Part shown: positions 4,710 through 10,413 of the stretch, piece after piece | Layout of the letters: every line of letters begins with the position of its first letter | Numbering within the stretch: position 1 is the stretch's first letter | Source of the DNA: Coriobacteriia bacterium | GTDB lineage: Bacteria > Actinomycetota > Coriobacteriia > Anaerosomatales > SLCP01 | Reading direction: 5' to 3' | Assembly (NCBI GenBank): GCA_007123455.1 | Contig: SKKZ01000122.1 | Location: forward strand, 1 to 10,413 | DNA length: 10,413 nt | Notes under the pieces: generated by a model | What the model saw: the letters and a program-made list of their open reading frames with translations, nothing else | Told to the model about the DNA's origin: nothing | Databases searched by the model: none | Program-made: the position numbers and the translations under genes

Positions 4710-5165
4710 ATGCACGTTGATGTCCGCCGCGCCCGCGCCCATGAGGCGCCAGCGCTCACTCGTCTCGCCAGGCGGTCGAAAGCGCACTGGGGCTACCCCG
4801 ATGAGCTCCTGCGTATGTGGGACCGCGACCTGTGTGTATCAGCAGATTTCATCGCCACAAGTCCGGTATGCTGTGCCACCTGCTACGACCAGGTCGTCGG
4901 CTTCTACGGCTTGGTGTGCCAGGACGGTCGTGTCGAGCTGGAGCACCTCTGGGTCGTGCCCGAGTGGATCGGAAGGGGAGTGGGGCGCGTGCTACTCGAA
5001 CACGCCCTCTCCGAGGTACGCGCTATAGGGTCTGACACTCTCGTCGTAGTGTCCGACCCTCACGCACGAGGCTTTTACGAGCACTTCGGAGCGGAGCTGA
5101 TGGGTGAGCACGAGTCAGTACCTGCAGGACGGGCACTGCCGGTTCTTTCAATACCCGTGCACTAG
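4710..5165 (+). CDS. GNAT-family N-acetyltransferase (cassette 6)
   Basis: The 151-residue protein is a compact GNAT. It has an N-terminal RRARAHEAPALTRLARRSK helix followed by HWGYPDELL, a block often seen in cassette-borne and environmental GNATs; the central strand VELEHLWVVPEWIGRGVGRV (motif A, Arg89-Gly-Val-Gly92); and motif B SDPHARGFYEHFGAELMG (115-132). It would acetylate an unknown small-molecule or protein amine. ATG 4710 is preceded at 7 nt by GGAGG (4698-4702), which lies just inside the cassette after the attC core. It has low similarity to the first GNAT, so it is not a duplicate. Cys residues 42, 54, 55, 58 and 70 are unusually frequent for this size. No attC follows, so it may be the last cassette or have lost its site. 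Confidence 0.9.
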   Translation: MHVDVRRARAHEAPALTRLARRSKAHWGYPDELLRMWDRDLCVSADFIATSPVCCATCYDQVVGFYGLVCQDGRVELEHLWVVPEWIGRGVGRVLLEHALSEVRAIGSDTLVVVSDPHARGFYEHFGAELMGEHESVPAGRALPVLSIPVH

Positions 5166-5633
5166 GCCGCCGTGGCGACCGCTGCACGTGTCGCCCTGGA
5201 GTCCGGTACTCCTGTCAGGCCGGCAGATTGCGGGCTGGAAGCGTGTCCGTGCATCAAGATTGTCCCTTGCACGGGTCGTGTCACCTCTGCGTGACGTACC
5301 ACGCGGGAAAGGCCCAGGGCGCCCGAGCGTGAGAGGGCACGCCACCGGCGGCGGCCCACGAGTAGAAATCTCACCAGTGGGTACTAGAAATAGCAGGAAG
5401 CTGCTCTCTCGCACCCGATAGGGTTGATCGCAGGGAGCAGGAGCGAAGCAAGGCCCGCGGGTGGGTTCGGGCCAGTGTGCTTCCGGGTGGCGGGTCGCGA
5501 CTCTTCGTGAGGCGCGTACCGACCGCCGATTGCAAATGGGTTGGCAGACAAGCAGCGCCTCTTGCGAGCAGTGCCAACCGTATCGCTGCGAGTCTGCGAG
5601 TGACCATTGACCGTGAAAGGGGGTCAGTGCGCC
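5166..5633. other. Non-coding leader between the array and the permease operon
   Basis: No gene with a good start or family pattern is visible. Structures present are: a 22-bp phased direct repeat TAGAAAT (5363-5369 and 5385-5391); hairpin AGCAG-GAAG-CTGCT (5392-5405); dyad GGCCCG (5452-5457) with CGGGCC (5468-5473); palindrome GTCGCGAC near 5494; and inverted repeat GGTTGGCA (5539-5546) with TGCCAACC (5572-5579). The density of dyads suggests a long structured 5' leader or several operators controlling the operon starting at 5634. No clear sigma-70 promoter and no recognised riboswitch were found. The integron's right boundary presumably lies in the first part. Confidence 0.5.
5539..5579 (+). 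promoter_or_regulatory. Inverted repeat upstream of the first permease
   Basis: GGTTGGCA and TGCCAACC are perfect complements 25 nt apart; inside, CAAG and CTTG can pair and extend the stem past an asymmetric internal loop. It ends 54 nt before the permease ATG. It could be a leader hairpin or a two-half-site operator; TTGGCA half-sites are loosely reminiscent of GntR-type regulators of lactate genes (TTGGT-ACCAA), but the spacing does not match. Confidence 0.45.
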
Positions 5634-7280
5634 ATGCAGGATTCGCTTCCGTTGGACTTCACGTTCTGGATGTTGGCGCTGCTTCCGATCGTCGTACTGC
5701 TCATATTGTTGGTCGGGTTCCGCTGGAAGGCGCCCGAGGCGGGACCGATCGGTATGTTCGTCGCCGGACTGGTCGCCTACCTAGCCTATCAAGCTCCATG
5801 GGAGACTCTCGCGGTCGCCGGCGCAAAAGGAGTCTGGGACGCCGTCTTCATCCTCTACGTCGTATGGCCGGCTCTGTTGCTCTACCGGGTGACCGACCGT
5901 GCCGGCGCTTTCGAGGCCCTGCGTCAGGGCATTCAGAAGTTCAGCAGCAACGAGCTGTTCCTGGTGCTCGCCTTCGGCTGGGTGTTCGCCTCGTTCTTGC
6001 AGGGGATCGCGGGCTTCGGAACTCCCATCGCCGTCGTAGCACCGTTGCTGATCGCAATAGGCGTGCGCCCACTCTATGCAGTAGCTATCCCGTTGATAGG
6101 CCACGCCTGGGCCAACATGTTCGGTACGCTTGCTGTGGGCTGGCTCGCGACCATCTCGGTGATCGACATAGGTGACCTGACCGAGACCGCGTTCCAGACG
6201 GCGGCACTTCTATGGGTGCCGAATCTGTTGGCGGGTCTTACAATCGCATGGTTGTTCGGCCGCATGCCCGCTCTCAAGGTCGCCTGGCCCATGATCCTCA
6301 TCATCACGATCATCCACGGCGGCGGTCAGCTTGTGCTGACGTTGTGGGACCCCGTCCTCTCGAACTTCCTCGCCGCGACGGCCGCCATGGTAGTCCTCTA
6401 TCCGCTCTCAAGATGGGAGCGATACTCCGAGCGGGCCGAAGAGATAGAAGAGCGTCCGGTGATGAGCGATCGGGATGCCGAGCAGCAGGACGAGGAAGAA
6501 GAGGCAGAGCCCGTCATGGGCCTCGGCATGGCCTTCTTCCCCTATCTCGTTCTCACCGCAGCCACGGTGCTGGCACTGGTCATCGGACCGGTAGAGCAGG
6601 CCTTGGCGGAGTTCGAGATAGGACTACCTTTCCCCGCAGTGGAGACCGGTTATGGAGTGACCAGCGAGGCCGAGGAGCCGTACTCGCCTTTCGCGCCACT
6701 CACGCATCCCGGCACGTTCCTCCTGCTATCGGCTCTTGCGGCGGGACTCGTGTATCGCACTCAGGGCTACTACAAGACGTGGGAAGAGCGCGAGGAGGAG
6801 ACGGAAGGCATCTGGAGCGGACTGATCGACAGTGCTGTTCCGGCTTCCGTCGCGGTCGTTGCATTCCTCGTGATGAGTACGGTCATGGGGCATTCAGGGC
6901 AGACCGAGGTTCTTGCGCTCGGGATAGCGGAAGTGGCACCGCCGCCGGCCTTCGCCTTCGCATCGAACTGGATCGGCGTGCTCGGCGCATTCATGACATC
7001 GAGCAACACCGCATCGAACATCTTGTTCGCACCCTTGCAGCAAGAGACGGTGTCCGCGCTTGAGGGTCTGTCCGAGGCTACGATCATCGGTGCGCAGAGC
7101 ACGGGTGGAGCCATCGGGAACGCGATAGCGCCGGCAAACGTTGTGCTCGGCACCGGGACGGCCGGAATCGTGGGCCGGGAAGGCGAAGTCTTGCGCAAGA
7201 CGCTCCCGTGGGCTGCAGCGGTAGCGGTGCTTGTCGGAGGTCTGACCATTGTGATGAACACCATGACCTTCACCGGGTGA
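5634..7280 (+). CDS. Lactate permease (LctP/LldP) family transporter
   Basis: The 548-residue polytopic inner-membrane protein belongs to the lactate/glycolate permease family (TC 2.A.14), whose members take up 2-hydroxymonocarboxylates with protons. Family landmarks are FLQGIAGFGTPIAV (121-134; E. coli LldP has FLEGAAGFGAP), GVRPLYA (143-149), MTSSNTASNILF (454-465; SGSNTVSN in LldP) and GGAIGNAIAPANVV (491-504). The length fits. Differences: Glu in the FLEG block is Gln, and the NTAPVAFG block is replaced by GHAWANMFG (156-164), so the substrate may not be lactate. A central cytoplasmic loop (about 264-293) is strongly acidic. ATG 5634 is preferred over the longer frame because AAAGGGGGT (5617-5624) lies upstream and the paralogue at 9437 starts at the same point. 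First gene of a four-gene operon. Confidence 0.9.
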   Translation: MQDSLPLDFTFWMLALLPIVVLLILLVGFRWKAPEAGPIGMFVAGLVAYLAYQAPWETLAVAGAKGVWDAVFILYVVWPALLLYRVTDRAGAFEALRQGIQKFSSNELFLVLAFGWVFASFLQGIAGFGTPIAVVAPLLIAIGVRPLYAVAIPLIGHAWANMFGTLAVGWLATISVIDIGDLTETAFQTAALLWVPNLLAGLTIAWLFGRMPALKVAWPMILIITIIHGGGQLVLTLWDPVLSNFLAATAAMVVLYPLSRWERYSERAEEIEERPVMSDRDAEQQDEEEEAEPVMGLGMAFFPYLVLTAATVLALVIGPVEQALAEFEIGLPFPAVETGYGVTSEAEEPYSPFAPLTHPGTFLLLSALAAGLVYRTQGYYKTWEEREEETEGIWSGLIDSAVPASVAVVAFLVMSTVMGHSGQTEVLALGIAEVAPPPAFAFASNWIGVLGAFMTSSNTASNILFAPLQQETVSALEGLSEATIIGAQSTGGAIGNAIAPANVVLGTGTAGIVGREGEVLRKTLPWAAAVAVLVGGLTIVMNTMTFTG

Positions 7281-7289
7281 GGAGGCATC

Positions 7290-7763
7290 ATGAGCAAGAT
7301 GTGGGTCAACGGTATCGCGCTGGTACTTCTCATCGCCTCGCTGCCGCTCATCAGCATCGGGGCCACTCAGGACAACCCCGCTCTCTGGTGGGCCGGTTTG
7401 GGCCTGCTCGTTGTCGCCGGTGCGGCTATACCGGTGAGCAGATATGCGTTCAGCGACGACGCGGACGAGGACGACGATGAGGACAGCGAACAGGACAAGG
7501 CTTCGGCTGATGACGAGAGCGAGCAAGACGAGGATGAAGGCCGAAGCGACGACGAGGGCGAGCACCGGGACGCAGGGGACGAACGCCCACAACAAGGGAC
7601 GGACGATCCCGCCGAACTCCGGGCTCGTGCGCATGAAGAACGGGCTGCGGCACATCGGGAACGGGCACGCGTTCACGAAGAGCTTGCCGCAGCTGACGAA
7701 GAGCAGGCCCATGCCCAGGAAAGGAGAACAGACGACACCAAGGAAGAGGAGGAGTCACGATGA
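7290..7763 (+). CDS. Small membrane protein with acidic linker and exact heptad repeat
   Basis: No family was recognised for this 157-residue protein. Residues 8-25 and 32-50 are two hydrophobic helices separated by TQDNP, probably a hairpin with both ends on the same side. Residues 56-107 are almost all Asp, Glu, Ser, Gln and Gly, very low complexity. Residues 113-146 form an exact 7-residue repeat of the kind xAHxExA (His115, His122, His129, then Asp136 and Gln143), predicted to be a helical, charged coiled coil. GGAGG (7281-7285) precedes ATG 7290, 9 nt after the permease stop, and its TGA overlaps the next ATG (ATGA), so it is translated with both neighbours. A permease accessory subunit or membrane scaffold is a guess from position. 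Confidence 0.75.
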   Translation: MSKMWVNGIALVLLIASLPLISIGATQDNPALWWAGLGLLVVAGAAIPVSRYAFSDDADEDDDEDSEQDKASADDESEQDEDEGRSDDEGEHRDAGDERPQQGTDDPAELRARAHEERAAAHRERARVHEELAAADEEQAHAQERRTDDTKEEEESR

Positions 7764-9421
7764 GTCATCCGAACGGACCGAGAACCGGCCGACCACCGGT
7801 GTTGTCCGACCGAGGAATGATAGCCACATCGCACTACCTGGCAAGCGCGACGGGGCTGGACATGCTTCGCCGCGGAGGGAGCGCAGTCGACGCGGCGATT
7901 GCCGCGAACGCGGTCCTGTGTGTCGCTTATCCGCATATGGCGGGTCTGGGCGGTGACGGATTCTGGCTGATCCATGATCCCGCAGAGGGCGGCGTGAAGG
8001 CGCTGAACGCCAGCGGCCCGGCCGCCGGCCTGGCCACGCGTGAATACTATCGGGATAGAGGACACGAGGATCAGATACCGCAGCGAGGACCTCTGGCCGC
8101 TCTCACCGTGCCTGGTGCGGTGGACGGTTGGGGAGTCATGCACGAGCGGCACGGGCGCCTGGACTGGGATGTGTTGTTCCAGGATGCCATCCGCTACGCG
8201 CGTGAAGGGCTGGCCATGAGCCGCTCGCTGACCAACTGGACCTTCAAGGACATACCCGTCTTCGAGGAGATCGAGAGCTCGGCACGTGTCCACTTGCCTG
8301 ACGGAAGGCCGCGGCGCGAAGGCGAACGGCTGGTTCAGTCCGACCTGGCAGACACCTTCGAGACGCTGGCACGGGACGGTGCACGACGCGGGTTCTACGA
8401 GGGCCACATGGCGCAGCGCATGTGCGAATCGCTCGAACAGGCAGACTCGCCGCTGCGACAGGAGGACTTCGCCGAGTTCCACGCGGAATGGGTCGAGCCG
8501 ATCTCGACCGGATACCGTGGCTATACGGCGTACGAGTTCCCCCCTAACACCCAGGGCTTCGCCGCGCTGCAGATCCTCAACATCATCGAGGGCTTCGACG
8601 TGGTCTCCTGGGGCGACGGTACCGCTGACTACTACCACCACATGGCTGAAGCGGTGAAACTCGCATTCGCCGACAGGGACGCCTGGCTCACCGATCCGAA
8701 GTTCGTCGACATCCCGCTCGACCGGCTTCTCTCGAAGGAGTACGCGGAAGAGCGACGGGCCAAGATCGATCGGGAGCAGGCCATGGACATGGAGAGCGTG
8801 GAACCGGGGATCGCATTCGACGAGAGCGCCCGGACCGGCGACGGTGGAGGTGACACGTGCTATTTCTGCGCGGTCGATGAGGACGGACTTGCCGTCAGCG
8901 TGATCCAATCGATCTACCATGATTTCGGTAGCGCATTCATTGCCGGTGACACGGGGGTCTTGCTCCAGAACAGGGGTTCGTTCTTCAAGCTCGACGATGA
9001 TCACCCCAATCGCCTCGAACCGGGTAAGCGGACGTTTCATACGCTCATCCCGGCCATGTTGTTCCGGGACGACAAGCCCTACCTCGTGTACGGGACCATG
9101 GGGGGCGAGGGGCAGCCGCAAACGCACGCGGCCCTGGTGACCCGGCTGGTCGACTTCGGCTACGACATCCAGCAGGCAATCGAAGCGCCTCGATGGCTCA
9201 TGGGGCGGACGTGGGGTGCTGAGTCCCAGGACCTGTCCCTCGAAGGCCGCATCACCGATGAGGTCATTCGTGAGCTGGACCTGCGCGGTCAGCCCATCAA
9301 GATGCTCAATGACTGGAACGACAACATGGGTCACGCGCAGGCGATACGGCTGGACCCGGATCACGGATTCCTGGAAGGCGGGGCTGATCCGCGTGGTGAC
9401 GGGGTAGCGCTCGGATACTAG
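7760..9421 (+). CDS. Gamma-glutamyltranspeptidase-family Ntn-hydrolase, HpxW/YwrD-like
   Basis: The 553-residue protein is a complete member of the GGT family (peptidase T3): GGSAVDAAIAAN (39-50), PHMAGLGGDGFWLI (58-71), PGAVDGW (118-124), GYRGYTAYEFPPNTQGFAAL, and the autoprocessing site GGGDTCYF where Thr366 should cut the chain and become the N-terminal nucleophile. It ends in GGADPRGDGVALGY like classic GGT. There is no signal peptide, so it acts in the cytoplasm, unlike periplasmic glutathione-degrading GGT. GTMGGEGQPQT (445-455) replaces the Ser-Ser pair of E. coli GGT, and IPQRGPLAALTVPG resembles oxamate amidohydrolase HpxW as I recall it. Arg94 may align with the gamma-glutamyl-carboxylate Arg of GGT. 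It likely hydrolyses an amide; substrate unproven. It sits between two permeases. Confidence 0.88.
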   Translation: MSHPNGPRTGRPPVLSDRGMIATSHYLASATGLDMLRRGGSAVDAAIAANAVLCVAYPHMAGLGGDGFWLIHDPAEGGVKALNASGPAAGLATREYYRDRGHEDQIPQRGPLAALTVPGAVDGWGVMHERHGRLDWDVLFQDAIRYAREGLAMSRSLTNWTFKDIPVFEEIESSARVHLPDGRPRREGERLVQSDLADTFETLARDGARRGFYEGHMAQRMCESLEQADSPLRQEDFAEFHAEWVEPISTGYRGYTAYEFPPNTQGFAALQILNIIEGFDVVSWGDGTADYYHHMAEAVKLAFADRDAWLTDPKFVDIPLDRLLSKEYAEERRAKIDREQAMDMESVEPGIAFDESARTGDGGGDTCYFCAVDEDGLAVSVIQSIYHDFGSAFIAGDTGVLLQNRGSFFKLDDDHPNRLEPGKRTFHTLIPAMLFRDDKPYLVYGTMGGEGQPQTHAALVTRLVDFGYDIQQAIEAPRWLMGRTWGAESQDLSLEGRITDEVIRELDLRGQPIKMLNDWNDNMGHAQAIRLDPDHGFLEGGADPRGDGVALGY

Positions 9422-9436
9422 TGAGGGAGGACCGCC

Positions 9437-10413
9437 ATGCCGCAGGACACACAGCTGCCTGTCGATCTCGTCCACTGGCTGCTTGCCGTCGCGCCCCTTG
9501 TGGTCCTTCTCGTTCTTCTCGTCGGCCTGCGGTGGAAGGCGCCAGAGGCTGGACCGATCGGCCTGTTCGTAGCGGGCGGCATCGCACTCGTGGCGTTCCA
9601 GACGCCGTGGGATACCCTGGCTGTGGCCGGGGCGAAGGGCGTCTGGGACGCGCTCTTCATCTTGTACGTGATCTGGCCCGCGCTCTTCCTCTACCGGGTC
9701 GCGGACCGGGCCGGCGCCTTCGTCGCGCTGCGCGAGGGCATCGAGCGTTTCAGCAACAACGAGGTCTTCCTCGTCCTGGGATTCTCCTGGGTCTTCGCCT
9801 CCTTCCTTCAAGGGATAACCGGCTTCGGTGCCCCGATCGCGATCGTGGCACCGCTGCTGATAGCCATCGGCGTCAGACCGATTTATGCGGTGGTGCTCCC
9901 GCTCATCGGACATGCCTGGGCGAATCTCTTCGGCACGCTCGCAGTCGCCTGGCTGGCGACACTCACGGTCATAGATCTCGAGGACCAGGTCGCAACGGCG
10001 TTCCAGACAGCGACACTGTTGTGGATACCGAACCTCATGGCAGGCGTCGCGATCGCCTGGCTGTTCGGCCGCCGGGCCGCGGTCCTGCATGCCCTTCCGA
10101 TGATCCTCATCATCAGCGGCATCCACGGAGGCGGCCAGCTGTTGCTGACCTTGTGGAACCCGGTCCTGGCCACCTTCCTCGTAGCGACTGTGGCGCTCGT
10201 CGCCTTGTACCCGCTGTCCAGATGGGAGCGGTACTCGGAGCCGGCCGAAAACATCCCGGACCGCCCCGCGATGGGCGAGTCGGTGGAAGAGGCCGAGCAC
10301 GACAGAGAGGAGTTCGAGGCCGAAGAACCCGAGCCGGTCATGGGCCTCGCCATGGCGCTCATGCCCTACGTGGTGCTCACGGTCTTGACGGTCGGCGTGC
10401 TGACGATCGGACC
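9437..10413 (+). CDS. Second lactate permease family transporter (3' end outside window)
   Basis: Starting at ATG 9437, with GGGAGG (9425-9430) 6 nt upstream and 15 nt after the GGT-family stop, 325 residues are visible before the window ends without a stop. The protein aligns along its whole length with the permease at 5634: both have RWKAPEAGPIG near the first helix, FLQGITGFGAPIAI against FLQGIAGFGTPIAV, GHAWANLFGTLAVAW, and SRWERYSE before an acidic loop ending in EPVMGL. It is therefore a paralogue from tandem duplication, already well diverged. The same changes from E. coli LldP (FLQG, GHAWAN) occur in both copies, so they define a subfamily. Either the two carry different substrates or one exports a product. 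Confidence 0.9.
   Translation, partial: MPQDTQLPVDLVHWLLAVAPLVVLLVLLVGLRWKAPEAGPIGLFVAGGIALVAFQTPWDTLAVAGAKGVWDALFILYVIWPALFLYRVADRAGAFVALREGIERFSNNEVFLVLGFSWVFASFLQGITGFGAPIAIVAPLLIAIGVRPIYAVVLPLIGHAWANLFGTLAVAWLATLTVIDLEDQVATAFQTATLLWIPNLMAGVAIAWLFGRRAAVLHALPMILIISGIHGGGQLLLTLWNPVLATFLVATVALVALYPLSRWERYSEPAENIPDRPAMGESVEEAEHDREEFEAEEPEPVMGLAMALMPYVVLTVLTVGVLTIG

Larger units (their letters stand above)
1082..5165 (+). mobile_element. Sedentary chromosomal integron: defective integrase, attI candidate, six cassettes
   Basis: The segment combines an integron-type recombinase remnant, a GTTRRRY core at 1722-1728, and five attC-like sites (2335-2421, 2954-3041, 3710-3795, 3857-3942, about 4638-4692), each following one gene or gene pair. 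The site spacing defines cassettes of roughly 693, 620, 754, 147 and 750 bp plus a terminal one. The contents (two toxin-antitoxin pairs, two GNAT enzymes, one unknown membrane protein, one near-empty cassette) are typical of cassette arrays. The attC sites resemble each other in arms and length, as in sedentary arrays built by one integrase. The integrase reads toward the cassettes, the less common arrangement. The right boundary is uncertain because no attC was found after the last GNAT gene. Confidence 0.82.

Noticed and set aside
1722..5165. Could the attC repeats be a CRISPR array?
   Set aside because: Repeats are 55-88 bp, imperfect, internally palindromic and separated by whole genes of differing size, which fits attC sites and not CRISPR.
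5249..5258. GTGCATCAAG resembling an attC 5' arm after the last GNAT gene
   Set aside because: No R'' core precedes it and no 3' arm with a GTTRRRY core follows at suitable distance; a ten-base match can occur by chance.
5484..5501. GGGTGGC...GCGAC resembling a T-box
   Set aside because: The conserved ACCGCG part is absent, no Stem I specifier loop was found, and there is no clear terminator/antiterminator pair.
7673..10300. Very long open frame on the minus strand (875 codons)
   Set aside because: It lies antisense to the GGT-family gene and the second permease, both clearly real by family motifs. Its translation is rich in Arg, Asp, His and Val without domains, a known effect of GC-rich codon bias.

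Overview
The window is GC-rich bacterial DNA with tightly packed genes, Shine-Dalgarno sites just upstream of starts, and some GTG starts. The purA fragment, the codon bias and the lactate-permease/GGT-family genes would suit an actinobacterium (perhaps Coriobacteriia-like), but that assignment is inference from composition and protein style.

Region 1 (1-864) is the C-terminal two thirds of purA, adenylosuccinate synthetase, a housekeeping chromosomal gene. Just behind it (874-995) lies an unexplained structured segment with an 18-bp perfect inverted repeat and a competing local hairpin.

Region 2 (1082 to about 5165) reads as a sedentary chromosomal integron. It starts with an integron-type tyrosine recombinase that is open but lacks about 150 central residues, including the first catalytic arginine, so it is probably inactive. 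Downstream, in the same orientation, is a GTTRRRY core (1722-1728) that is the best attI candidate. Six cassettes follow, separated by five attC-like sites of shared design (5' arm near AACAAGCGCATCAAGCTGACGC, 3' arm near ATGCGC-ACAACGTTAG). The cassettes are: (1) a TIGR02574-type antitoxin with a RelE/ParE toxin; (2) a GNAT acetyltransferase whose C-terminus and stop codon lie inside attC; (3) a Phd/YefM antitoxin with a RelE/ParE toxin behind its own promoter; (4) a mini-cassette of about 147 bp with a 17-codon ORF behind a strong ribosome binding site; (5) a reverse-oriented membrane-anchored NTF2/SnoaL-like protein; (6) a second GNAT acetyltransferase with no recognisable attC after it. 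Two toxin-antitoxin cassettes are typical of large sedentary arrays, where they may stabilise the array.

Region 3 (5166-5633) is a non-coding leader with several dyads and a phased direct repeat. Region 4 (5634 to the window end) is a compact + strand operon: a lactate-permease-family transporter, a small two-helix membrane protein with a very acidic tail and an exact heptad repeat, a cytoplasmic gamma-glutamyltranspeptidase-family hydrolase of the HpxW/YwrD type, and a second permease paralogue that runs off the window. The simplest reading is uptake of a small carboxylate or amide by the permeases and hydrolysis by the Ntn-hydrolase; oxamate is one candidate substrate, as a hypothesis only.
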